Assembly (NCBI RefSeq): GCF_006539925.1
Contig: NZ_BJNY01000023.1
Location: 1 to 51,023 of the forward strand
Length of the DNA: 51,023 bases
Origin: Glutamicibacter uratoxydans
GTDB taxonomy: Bacteria; Actinomycetota; Actinomycetes; Actinomycetales; Micrococcaceae
Direction of reading: 5' to 3'
Shown here: positions 23,717 to 31,708 of the stretch, piece by piece
Numbering within the stretch: the first letter of the stretch is position 1
Layout of the letters: every line of letters starts with the position of its first letter
Notes under the pieces: model-generated
The model's database searches: none
The model's input: only the letters and a program-made list of their open reading frames with translations
Told to the model about the DNA's origin: nothing
Position numbers and translations under genes: made by a program

Positions 23717-24391
23717 CAGTTCCACCTACTTTCTCATCGACTACATCTGATGCGCCCTAAGCTACACTGACGCCCGCAGCCCTCAACTGAATCTGTGTTT
23801 AATCTGAAAATGCCTAGTTATTGGGCTTACCACCAGCCAATTGCCCCAGCGCCAAGTCAGCGACGAAGCTAGCCGCAACACACAGAATCGCCAAGCAAAG
23901 CAAGACAAGTGCATTGCCATGCTTATCGTCAAATAACACCGTTGACCCGCACAGTCTAAGAGGAAGGCCAGAGCCAAATCGGAAGCTTCGGCGTCACTGC
24001 GCTCAGGAGAAAGTCAACAGCCGATAAGCCGGAAATGGATGTATTGGATTTGAATAATTCCTCTGCCCGCGTCAACCGGAACAAAGGCGTACGAGCATCT
24101 ATCTGAAGCGTTGATTCTTAGCACGAAAGATGTTCATCTTTGCAGCATCAAACGCAACCCGCACCGAGGATCAACGAATCATCGTGCGGGAATGCTCCAG
24201 CTAGAACTAGTGACCTGTACCTTCGCCGCGTAACCCCCACTTGAGGTCTATGACGAAAACGAGGCCGGAAGCCATCTATTATCTGCCCTAAATCTCAGTT
24301 TTAAACGTGGAATTAATGTCCAGGCATCGACAGGTTCACTTCTTTGCGATAGACATGATGGAAGTCACACGCTTAACTCTGAGGAGGACCT
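23717..24391. other. Long intergenic region before the 5'-nucleotidase
   Basis: About 675 bp with no confident gene. The only frame with protein-like character is the possible 41-residue minus-strand peptide at 23814-23939. The last 80 bp should hold the nucleotidase promoter; I could not fix -35/-10 elements. Confidence 0.35.
23814..23939 (-). CDS. Possible 41-residue membrane peptide
   Basis: A GTG-initiated frame encoding MLFDDKHGNA, a hydrophobic helix (ALVLLCLAILCVAASFVA) and the polar tail GGKPNN. Helix-plus-tail shape is protein-like, but there is no strong ribosome site and the competing frame on the same strand is longer. Offered with low confidence. Confidence 0.25.
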   Translation of the reverse strand: MLFDDKHGNALVLLCLAILCVAASFVADLALGQLAGGKPNN

Positions 24392-26659
24392 ATGCCTGCG
24401 TTCAGGCAGATCCGGAACTTTACGCTGTCATCAGCCGCCGCGGCGGCGCTCATCGCCTCGAGCTGTGCAGCGGCTCAGGCCGCTCCCGCAGCCGAACCAA
24501 CAGCAGGTGAAACTTTCACGCTCGACCTGCTGGACATCAACGACTTCCATGGCCGCATTGCAGCCAACAGCGATTCAGCAGGCGCCGCCGTTCTCTCCGG
24601 AGCGGTAGACCAGGTGCGCAAGGAGAATCCAAATACGCTATTCGTTTCGGCCGGCGACAACATTGGAGCTTCCACCTTTGCCTCCGCCTCGCAGGAAGAC
24701 GCGCCCACCATTGACGCCCTGGGCGCCGGCGGCCTGGACGTCTCCACCGTTGGAAACCACGAGTTCGACCGCGGCTTCAAGGACCTGTCCGGGCGCGTCA
24801 TCGACCGCTACGCGAAGGCCACCGGCCAGGACGGCGCAGAGTTCGCCCTCGGAGCCAACGTGTATAAGAAGGGCACTAAGAACCCCGCCCTGCGCGAATA
24901 TGCGATCCGCGAAGTCAACGGCGTCAACGTCGGGTTCATCGGCACTGTCACCGAGGACGTTCCATCCCTGGTCTCCCCCGCTGGCATCACCGAACTCGAC
25001 TTCGGCAGCGAGCTAGAGGCAGTAAACCGCGTCGCCGCACAGCTCTCGGACGGCAAGGCCGACAACGGAGAAGCAGATGTCATCGTCCTGCTGACCCACA
25101 ACGGCTCGGAAAGCACCGAATGCTCAAGCATCGCCAGGGAGAACACCAGCTACGGCGAGCTGCTGCGCAAGGCAAGCGGCGAAGTCGACGCCATCATTTC
25201 CGGACACACACACCAGTCCTACGACTGCTCGGTCGCCGGCCCTGGCGGCGAGCGCCCGGTGATCCAGGCACACCAGTACGGCACCACGCTGGGCAAGGTC
25301 TCCCTGGAAGTGGACGGCAGCACCGGCGACGTGGTGGAGTCCTCCACCGAGCGGCTGCCGCTGACCGCCAAGAACGATGTCGGGGAATGGGCCGCCAACT
25401 ACGCACCCAACACCAAGGTTGAAAGCATCGTTGAGAAGGCAGTTGCCGACTCCGAAAAGGTGGGCAACGTCAAGGTCGGCCAGATTTCACAGGACATCCT
25501 GCGCGGCGGCGAAGTGCCCGGTTCGGACCGCGGGGTGGAATCCACCTTGGGCAACACCGTGGCAGACATCCACCTGTGGGCCACCTCCAACAAGGACTTC
25601 GCCGGAACCCCGGCGCAGATTGCGTTCATGAACCCAGGCGGCCTGCGCGCCGACCTGCTCTACGGCGAGGACGGCACCGTCACCTACAAGGCGGCCGCCG
25701 ATGTGCAGCCTTTCGCCAACACCCTGGTCACCTTCGACATGACCGGCGCACAGATCCGCGAGGCGCTGGAACAGCAGTGGCAGCCGGACGGCTCGGAGCG
25801 TTCAAAGCTGCACCTGGGTATTTCCGAGGGCCTGTCCTACACCTACGTTGAGGATGCCCCGCGCGGAAAGCACATCAAGGACATCACCTTCAACGGCAAG
25901 CCGCTGGACGAGTCGGCGACCTTCCACGTTGCCGCCAATGCGTTCCTTGCGGCCGGCGGCGACAACTTCGCGGCATTTGCCGAGGCCAAGAACCACGCGG
26001 ATTCCGGCCAGATCGACCTGGATGCAACGGTGAACTACTTCAAGTCCCATGACGTGGTTGACCCTGCGCCGCTGGGCCGCGCAGCTGTTGCCGGCACCGA
26101 CTGGGCCAAGGTAGAACTCTCCTCCAAGCAGCTGAAGGCCGGCGAGGAAGCCACCGTGACAGTCACCGGATTGGCCGAGGGTGCACAGATCAACGCCAGC
26201 GCTTTTGACGGCGAACTGGTCATCTCTGACATCCCTGCCGCCGATGCCAAGGGCGCTACCAGCTTCAAGCTGCCTATTGCCGAGGACGCTGCCGCAGGCG
26301 ACTATGAGCTGGTCATCTCGCAGATCCAGCATGAGGACATCGTGACCCCGTTCAGCGTCGTCGGTGCCGAAGAGCCGAGCCAGACTCCAACCGAGTCGCC
26401 GTCTGCAACCCCCACCGAACCGAGCGAGACTCCGAGCGCGGAGCCTACCGGCACCCCGAGCGAGACGGCTACTTCTTCCGAGTCGGCCACCGACGCTCCG
26501 AGTGCAACACAGTCGGCCAACGACGATGACTCGCAGAAGAATCAGGACGGCTTGGCGCAGACCGGCTTCAACACCGCATGGCTGGGCATTGCCGCCGGCG
26601 TGATCGTGCTGCTGGGCGTCGGCCTGCTGCTAGCGCGCCGCTTCGGCGCCAAGCACTAG
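24392..26659 (+). CDS. Cell-wall-anchored 5'-nucleotidase/metallophosphatase
   Basis: A 755-residue exported enzyme of the UshA/5'-nucleotidase family. Signal peptide (about 1-31). Metallophosphatase motifs DINDFHGR (48-55), GDN (88-90), GNHEFD (121-126), LTHNGSES and ISGHTHQSYDC. A C-terminal nucleotidase domain (about 350-550) with NPGGLRADL and AANAFLAAGGDNF. Then an extra beta domain, a Pro/Thr/Ser/Glu-rich linker (about 660-712), the sorting signal LAQTG (721-725), a helix and a basic tail. LAxTG suits class E sortases of high-GC actinobacteria. It should dephosphorylate extracellular nucleotides to supply phosphate and nucleosides. Start follows a strong GAGGAGGA site. Confidence 0.9.
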   Translation: MPAFRQIRNFTLSSAAAAALIASSCAAAQAAPAAEPTAGETFTLDLLDINDFHGRIAANSDSAGAAVLSGAVDQVRKENPNTLFVSAGDNIGASTFASASQEDAPTIDALGAGGLDVSTVGNHEFDRGFKDLSGRVIDRYAKATGQDGAEFALGANVYKKGTKNPALREYAIREVNGVNVGFIGTVTEDVPSLVSPAGITELDFGSELEAVNRVAAQLSDGKADNGEADVIVLLTHNGSESTECSSIARENTSYGELLRKASGEVDAIISGHTHQSYDCSVAGPGGERPVIQAHQYGTTLGKVSLEVDGSTGDVVESSTERLPLTAKNDVGEWAANYAPNTKVESIVEKAVADSEKVGNVKVGQISQDILRGGEVPGSDRGVESTLGNTVADIHLWATSNKDFAGTPAQIAFMNPGGLRADLLYGEDGTVTYKAAADVQPFANTLVTFDMTGAQIREALEQQWQPDGSERSKLHLGISEGLSYTYVEDAPRGKHIKDITFNGKPLDESATFHVAANAFLAAGGDNFAAFAEAKNHADSGQIDLDATVNYFKSHDVVDPAPLGRAAVAGTDWAKVELSSKQLKAGEEATVTVTGLAEGAQINASAFDGELVISDIPAADAKGATSFKLPIAEDAAAGDYELVISQIQHEDIVTPFSVVGAEEPSQTPTESPSATPTEPSETPSAEPTGTPSETATSSESATDAPSATQSANDDDSQKNQDGLAQTGFNTAWLGIAAGVIVLLGVGLLLARRFGAKH

Positions 26660-26684
26660 CAGGACCGGGTAGGACAAACTGAAG

Positions 26685-26725
26685 ACGGTGGGCGCGGATT
26701 CCTTTTTGGAATCCGCGCCCACCGT
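26685..26725. terminator. Bidirectional intrinsic terminator
   Basis: Perfect 18-bp stem (ACGGTGGGCGCGGATTCC and its complement) with a TTTTT loop, between the nucleotidase and the convergent monooxygenase gene. Confidence 0.85.
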
Positions 26726-26749
26726 TCGTTATCCGGTGCTCTGCCGGTT

Positions 26750-27073
26750 CTAGTCGATGACCAGCTCGCCCATGGCGTCCCAGTCCTCGCCGTCGACCTT
26801 GCGGGAGACGATCTTTGGAGTGGACACCAGCAGCGGGCGCATGGTTTCAAGGCCTGCCGCGAAGTGCTCGGAGTTGACGTGCTTGCCGGCCGCTTCGTCG
26901 TCGCGGAATGCCTCAACGAGGATGAATTCGTTGGGGTTCTCGACGCTGACCGACCAGTCAAACCACAGATTGCCTTCTTCGGCGCGGGTGGCCTGGGTGA
27001 ATGGGGTCACCTTTTCGATGAAGCTGTCGGTGAATTCTGGCTTTACCTGATACTTAACAACGATGAAGTACAT
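26750..27073 (-). CDS. Quinol/antibiotic-biosynthesis-type monooxygenase (ABM domain)
   Basis: A 107-residue single ABM-domain protein: MYFIVVKYQVKPEFTDSF at the start, TRAEEGNLWFDWSVS (about 29-43), FILVEAFRDDEAAGKHVNSE (about 50-69) and HFAAG. Length and pattern match the YgiN/LsrG-type cofactor-free dimeric family. Substrate unknown. Stands alone. Confidence 0.85.
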   Translation of the reverse strand: MYFIVVKYQVKPEFTDSFIEKVTPFTQATRAEEGNLWFDWSVSVENPNEFILVEAFRDDEAAGKHVNSEHFAAGLETMRPLLVSTPKIVSRKVDGEDWDAMGELVID

Positions 27074-27148
27074 GTTCCCAGTCTACGAAACCATGGCTCC
27101 GGCCGCAGTCTCCCATCCAGTGAATCTGCACCCATTTGAGCACCGCGC

Positions 27149-27856
27149 CTAGAGCGCCTTGACGAAGTTGAACGTCTTATCAGCGTCGGGGTAGCCTGTC
27201 GCCACGATCTGCCGTCCGCAGCTGAAGAGGGCCACCTGACCATAGGCAAAACCTGTTGAATCTGGGTTATCCGCTCCTGGACGCGGGAAATCCCAGGCCG
27301 GCCCGTGGGCGCGCAACACATACTGCACGGTCAGCGACTGCCCGGATTCCAGCGGTTCTGCCCCGGAGACCGTGGCATAGCCCAGCCAGCCCGGGTTTGA
27401 GCTGGCACTTCGCCGGCCGTTGTTGTCAAAGCCTCCCAGCGAGATGCCTCCCTGCGAGGAGGAAATGACCGGGGAGCCGATGATCTCCCAGTCGAGGCTG
27501 GTAGTTCCGTTCAGTCCCAGTTCCACACCGCCGACTTCCAGGGGGCCGCTGCCGCTGTAGAGGAAGGTGGCGGCCACGGTGATGTCGAAGTCGTCGCCAA
27601 AGACGGAGCTGTGCTGCAGCTCGCCGTTTTGGCTGTTGCCGATGTTCGTTGGCGCATCCCCTGCGGTGATGGTGGTGCTGAGCTTGCCGACCTTGGTGAA
27701 CGCGCCGTCGGCGGCGCACTGCACGGGATCGATAGTCGATGCGGCTGCTAATGGAGCCATGACGGCGGCGGAGACTACCGGCACGGACCAGGCCGCGCCT
27801 TTGAGCACAGTTCGTCTTTCAGGCAGTGCTTTAAAGGCTTTTTGAGATTCATTCAT
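27149..27856 (-). CDS. Tat-exported protein of unknown function
   Basis: A 235-residue protein with a twin-arginine signal (ERRTVLKGAAWSVPV, Arg14-Arg15; cleavage near residue 38). The mature part is Gly/Ser-rich and beta-sandwich-like, with two cysteines (about 48 and 214) that may pair. Proteins of this shape are frequent in Arthrobacter relatives, but I know no function. Export in folded form may mean a cofactor or early disulfide. Confidence 0.8.
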   Translation of the reverse strand: MNESQKAFKALPERRTVLKGAAWSVPVVSAAVMAPLAAASTIDPVQCAADGAFTKVGKLSTTITAGDAPTNIGNSQNGELQHSSVFGDDFDITVAATFLYSGSGPLEVGGVELGLNGTTSLDWEIIGSPVISSSQGGISLGGFDNNGRRSASSNPGWLGYATVSGAEPLESGQSLTVQYVLRAHGPAWDFPRPGADNPDSTGFAYGQVALFSCGRQIVATGYPDADKTFNFVKAL

Positions 27857-28056
27857 GCTCTAAAACTAGGCCAGTTCCAGGCGTCGAAATGCTCAAAAAG
27901 AAGGATCTGGCATGACGGTTTTACGTCTGGCAGGTTTGCGCCCGATTGCGGATCTGACATGATCATTTAGCCGAAGGCCAGGGATCTTCTGCGGTCTAGA
28001 ACCAACGCCTGCAGGTGCAATGTGCGGGCCACGCATTCTGGCCTACACTCATTTAT

Positions 28057-28461
28057 TCAACCCTGTTGAATCACCGCTTGCAGGCGGATATATTCCTTGT
28101 CCCTTTTCGGCATCCCGTCCACGACCAGGTCATAGGAATCCTCGACCAGTTCGCGCATCGTCTGCTCGTCAAGGCCCACCCGGATTGAATTCCAGTGCTT
28201 CTTGTTCATGTGATAGCCGGGAGTGATCTGCGAGTAAGTGCTGCGCTGCTGGTCGGCGAGCGCGGGCTCGCATTTCAGGTTCAGCACCAGCTCCCCGTGC
28301 AGCACCATGAGAAGGGCGAACATTTTTGCGTCCTCCCGGTTGCGGCCTGCCACCTTGTAGACGGTGCTGTCGGGGCCGAAGGGATGGTCCTCGAAAGCCA
28401 GAGGCATCTGAAGGCACAGCGACCTCCAGCTGCGTTCCATTTCATCAAACTGTGGATTCAT
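28057..28461 (-). CDS. MmcQ/YjbR-family protein
   Basis: A 134-residue MmcQ/YjbR-like (CyaY-fold) protein: FEDHPFGPDSTVYKVAGR (about 23-40), MFALLMVLHGELVLNLKCEP (47-66), the HMNKKHWNSIRV block (about 83-94) and VEDSYDLVV. The family is often called DNA-binding, but its function is not established. It is 19 bp downstream of the CoA-binding gene in the same direction, perhaps co-transcribed. Confidence 0.85.
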   Translation of the reverse strand: MNPQFDEMERSWRSLCLQMPLAFEDHPFGPDSTVYKVAGRNREDAKMFALLMVLHGELVLNLKCEPALADQQRSTYSQITPGYHMNKKHWNSIRVGLDEQTMRELVEDSYDLVVDGMPKRDKEYIRLQAVIQQG

Positions 28462-28480
28462 GAGGCTGCTGCTTTCGGGC

Positions 28481-28897
28481 TCAGAGGTACGGGTACTCGA
28501 TCTTCGGGCAGGTATCCATCACGACCTCCAACCCTGCCGCCTTGGCCCGCTGGGCGGCCGCCTCGTCGACGACGCCCAGCTGCAGCCACACGGCTTTGGC
28601 GCCGACGGCAATAGCCTGGTCCACGATATCCCCTACCTTCTGGGAGTGCACGAAGCAGTCCACTACATCGATGGGTCCCGGAATCTGTGCCAGGTTCTTG
28701 TAGCCGGCTAAGCCCATCACGCTTTCTCCACTCAGGGACACCGGGATGATTTCCATCCCCAGGCTCTGCTGCAGGAAAGCTGCGATGGAGGGCGCCACGC
28801 GATATGGATTATTGGTCAGCCCCACCACTGCCCAGCGCCCGGGCGTGCTAAGCAGCCGGCGGATCACCGCCGGATCGTTGACATGTTTCCTATCCAT
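28481..28897 (-). CDS. YccU-type CoA-binding protein
   Basis: A 138-residue Rossmann-type CoA-binding domain protein. Marks: RWAVVGLTNNPYRVA (about 21-35), PVSLSGESVMGLAGYKNLAQ (52-71), VDVVDCFVHSQKVGDIVDQA (about 77-95) and the ending VMDTCPKIEYPYL, typical of the YccU family. Binds CoA or related nucleotides; physiological role unclear. Start at 28897. Confidence 0.9.
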   Translation of the reverse strand: MDRKHVNDPAVIRRLLSTPGRWAVVGLTNNPYRVAPSIAAFLQQSLGMEIIPVSLSGESVMGLAGYKNLAQIPGPIDVVDCFVHSQKVGDIVDQAIAVGAKAVWLQLGVVDEAAAQRAKAAGLEVVMDTCPKIEYPYL

Positions 28898-28945
28898 ACC
28901 GCAAGGCTACCCGCTGTGGCGGAGCGTTGGCGCCGCGGCGGGAAA

Positions 28946-28988
28946 TGCCAAGGCCGGGGCCAGCTGGTCGCTGGCCTCGGCCTTGGCA
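28946..28988 (-). terminator. Terminator of the SAM-controlled importer/monooxygenase operon
   Basis: TGCCAAGGCC(G)AGGCCAGC pairs with its partner around a short loop; one mismatch in about 19 bp. It lies 25 nt after the NtaA-family stop, followed by ATTTCCC. Confidence 0.75.
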
Positions 28989-29013
28989 ATGGCTGTTATC
29001 TCGACAACCAGTA

Positions 29014-30432
29014 TTAGTGCTGAATCTGCAGGCTCACCTCGGTGTTGGCGGCGGAGAATTCGCCAAAGGCTCCGCGGTACTGGGCGGCAGGGTGGTTCTG
29101 CGGCAGCCTGTCGCCGCGGCCGAACACCTTCTGGCGCAGGGAGCCCGGAGCGTATTCGCTCTGCGCGAGGCCGCGCTTGCGCAGCTCGGGCAGCACGCCC
29201 TGGATGAAGTTGTCATAGGAGCCAGGCAGCACATGATTCATGATGTTCAGCCCGTCGATGCCTGCATCCTGCCACTTTTCCAGTTCGTCGACGATCTGCT
29301 CCGGGGTGCCGACGATCTGCTGCGCCTTGGCACGGTAGTGCGCCAGGTCCCGCAGGGTCGGGTTGCCGCCCGGAGTGGAGGCGATGGCCGCCTCCAGCAC
29401 GCCCTGAGCGCCCTCGGTCTTCACGTCGCCCAGCGGGGTGTCCAGGTCCAGGCCGCCCAAATCCACTCCGATGCCGCCGCCAATGTGGGCGATGATCGCG
29501 TGCGGATCCAGGTATTGGTCGTATTCGGCCTCCAGCGCCTTTGCTTCCGCCTCGGTGGAGCCCACGACGAAGGACAGGCCGGCGAAGACCTTGATGTCCT
29601 CCCGGCTGCGGCCGGCGGCTTCCAGGTTCGCGGTGAGCTGCGCGTTCTTCTTCGCCACATACTGTGCATGCGGAGCAAACAGGAAGGTTGCCTCCGCATG
29701 GGTGGCGGCGAACTGCGAGCCGCGCGGGGAGGAGCCTGCCTGGAATAGGAACGGGGTGCGCTGGGTGCTGGGCAGCGCCTGGTGCGGGCCGTCGATGGAG
29801 TAGATTTCGCCGCGGTGGTTGATCTTGTTCACCCGGGCCGGATCCGCGTAGACGCCGCTGAGCTTGTCGGCCTTGAGTGCGTCGTCTTCCCATGAGCCTT
29901 CCCACAGCTTGTAGGCGGCTTCCACGTATTCTTCGGCCCAGGCGTAGCGGTCGTCGTGGGCCACCAGATTCTTGCCGCCGAAGTTGCGGTGTGAGTTCTC
30001 CAGCACGCTGGTGACGATATTCCACGCCACGCGGCCCTGGGACAGGTGGTCAAGGGTGGACAGCTGGCGGGCGAACTGGAAGGGGTGGGCCTGGATGACC
30101 GAGCTGGTCATCGCCAAGCCGATCTGGCTGGTTGACGCGGCCAGCGCGGAAAGCAGCACCAGCGGGTCGTGGCTGGGAACCTGCATGCCCTTGCGCACCA
30201 GCGACGCCCAGCCGCCCTCGTGGTCGCCGTACAGGCCCACCACGTCGGCGAAGAACAGGTTGTCGAACTTTGCCTCTTCCAGCTTCTTGGCCAGGTCCAC
30301 CCACAGCCCCAGTTCATGGAACTTGTGCTGCTGCGCGTCGGGGTGGCGCCACATGCCGCCGAGGATGTGGCTGGAGGTGTTCATGACGAACGCCGAGAGC
30401 AGGAAGCGCGGACGCGATTCGAAGGTACCCAT
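29014..30432 (-). CDS. NtaA/SnaA/DszA-family FMN-dependent monooxygenase, SAM-controlled operon A
   Basis: A 472-residue luciferase-like flavin monooxygenase. Marks: WRHPDAQQHKFHELGLWVDL (about 29-48), FFADVVGLYG (about 60-69), QGRVAWNIVTSVLENSHRNF (about 136-155), AHDDRYAWAEEYVE and PFLFQAGSSPRGSQFAATHA. Start set at the ATG at 30432; the frame is open much further upstream but that part overlaps the preceding gene. Last gene of the six-gene SAM-riboswitch operon, 2 nt after an acyl-CoA-dehydrogenase-fold partner. DszA/SnaA-like enzymes cleave or oxidise C-S or C-N compounds with reduced FMN, so oxidation of an organosulfur substrate is the likely role. The FMN reductase must be elsewhere. 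Confidence 0.88.
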   Translation of the reverse strand: MGTFESRPRFLLSAFVMNTSSHILGGMWRHPDAQQHKFHELGLWVDLAKKLEEAKFDNLFFADVVGLYGDHEGGWASLVRKGMQVPSHDPLVLLSALAASTSQIGLAMTSSVIQAHPFQFARQLSTLDHLSQGRVAWNIVTSVLENSHRNFGGKNLVAHDDRYAWAEEYVEAAYKLWEGSWEDDALKADKLSGVYADPARVNKINHRGEIYSIDGPHQALPSTQRTPFLFQAGSSPRGSQFAATHAEATFLFAPHAQYVAKKNAQLTANLEAAGRSREDIKVFAGLSFVVGSTEAEAKALEAEYDQYLDPHAIIAHIGGGIGVDLGGLDLDTPLGDVKTEGAQGVLEAAIASTPGGNPTLRDLAHYRAKAQQIVGTPEQIVDELEKWQDAGIDGLNIMNHVLPGSYDNFIQGVLPELRKRGLAQSEYAPGSLRQKVFGRGDRLPQNHPAAQYRGAFGEFSAANTEVSLQIQH

Positions 30433-30434
30433 GG

Positions 30435-31673
30435 TTATTTTGCTCCCTTTGCTTCGCCGATGGAGTTCAGGCCGGTTGGAATGGTGCCGTTGATGAAGTA
30501 GTCGCCCACCGAGCGGGCCTTGAAGGCCACCGGGTTGTGCGTGGCCACGGTGCGGGCATTGCGCCAGAAGCGGTCCAGCGACTTGGAGGTGGACACCGCG
30601 GAGGCGCCGGTGACGTCGAACAGTTCGCTGGTGGCATCCAGGACCAGCTTCGGCACCGCCACGTGGGCCTGCTGCACAGCGATTTCGGCGCGGACAAAGG
30701 CCGCCTCGGCGTCTAGGCCCAGGGCCGGGTCCAGCGCCGCATCCAGGTCGCGGGCCGCGGCGACCACGATGGACTGCGCGGCGAACACGTTGGCGGCCAG
30801 GCGGCCCACCAGTTCCTGGATCTGCGGGTCGTCCTTGAACAGGGCGCCGGAGCCGGTGTTGAAGGTGCGGGTGCGGGCTGCGACGATCTGCGCTGCCTCG
30901 TTGCGCGCCGCGATGCCAATGCCCACGAGCACCGCCAGCAGGCACAGCTGGAAGAAGGCGGGCTCCAGGGTGGAGGCGACCTTGCGCTGGATGATGTTCG
31001 CTTCCTCGACGGCCACATCGGTGAAGACTGCGGTGCCGGTGCCGGTCAGCGGCTGGCCAAATCCGTCCCAGTCGTCGAGGATTTCCACGCCCGCGGCATG
31101 ACGGTCCACGATGGCGTACTGGCGGCCTTCCACGCCCTCGGTGGTGGCCATGACCACGACCCAGTCGGCGAAGATCGAGCCGGTGGTGTAGTACTTCTCG
31201 CCGCGCAGCACCCATCCCGCACCGGTCTGAACCAGCTTGGTGTTGGTGCTGCCCAGCGCGTTGCCGCCGCGTTCGGTGGCGGCATTGCCGAAGATCTCGC
31301 CGGCCAGCACACGCGGGAACCAGCGGTCCTGGAATTCCTTGGGCTGCAGGGCAATGGTCTCCACAAAGGAGAAGTGGCTGCGCAGCAGGTGGGCGACGTT
31401 GGAGTCCGCGGCCGCCAGCTCGATCAGCAGGCGGAACAGGTGCTCATGGGTGATCGGGGTTCCGCCGTGGCTGGCCGGCACGCGTAGCGTGGTGAACCCC
31501 GCGTCCTTGAGCCACTGCACCTGCTCGAAGGGAAGCACCCGGTGCTGTTCGCGTTCGCGCGCACCGCGTCCGATGCGCTCGAAAACCTGCGCAAAGCGGG
31601 CTTCCAGCTGCTGATAGTCAGCTTCGCCGCCGCTGTAGGCGGTAGGGACTGTGTCTAGGACTTCGGTGCTCAT
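30435..31673 (-). CDS. Acyl-CoA-dehydrogenase-fold flavin monooxygenase (DszC/SfnB-like), operon A
   Basis: A 412-residue acyl-CoA dehydrogenase superfamily protein. Helical N-terminal domain with LRVPASHGG (about 62-70), flavin-binding region GNAATERGGNALGSTNTKL and YYTTGSIFADWVVVMATTEG, and the C-terminal bundle LDRFWRNARTVATHNPVAFK. This last motif is typical of the DszC/SfnB/TdsC monooxygenase branch rather than true acyl-CoA dehydrogenases. It likely oxygenates sulfur of the imported compound. It ends 2 nt before the NtaA-family gene, and the same pairing recurs at 42935-45738. Confidence 0.88.
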   Translation of the reverse strand: MSTEVLDTVPTAYSGGEADYQQLEARFAQVFERIGRGAREREQHRVLPFEQVQWLKDAGFTTLRVPASHGGTPITHEHLFRLLIELAAADSNVAHLLRSHFSFVETIALQPKEFQDRWFPRVLAGEIFGNAATERGGNALGSTNTKLVQTGAGWVLRGEKYYTTGSIFADWVVVMATTEGVEGRQYAIVDRHAAGVEILDDWDGFGQPLTGTGTAVFTDVAVEEANIIQRKVASTLEPAFFQLCLLAVLVGIGIAARNEAAQIVAARTRTFNTGSGALFKDDPQIQELVGRLAANVFAAQSIVVAAARDLDAALDPALGLDAEAAFVRAEIAVQQAHVAVPKLVLDATSELFDVTGASAVSTSKSLDRFWRNARTVATHNPVAFKARSVGDYFINGTIPTGLNSIGEAKGAK

Positions 31674-31708
31674 GGCGTCTCTTTCACTGGTGAGGGGTCT
31701 GGAAAATT

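Noticed and set aside
29014-31215. 733-codon frame extending the NtaA-family gene upstream
   Set aside because: The extension covers the acyl-CoA-dehydrogenase-fold gene in another frame and is not protein-like; the real start is the ATG at 30432.
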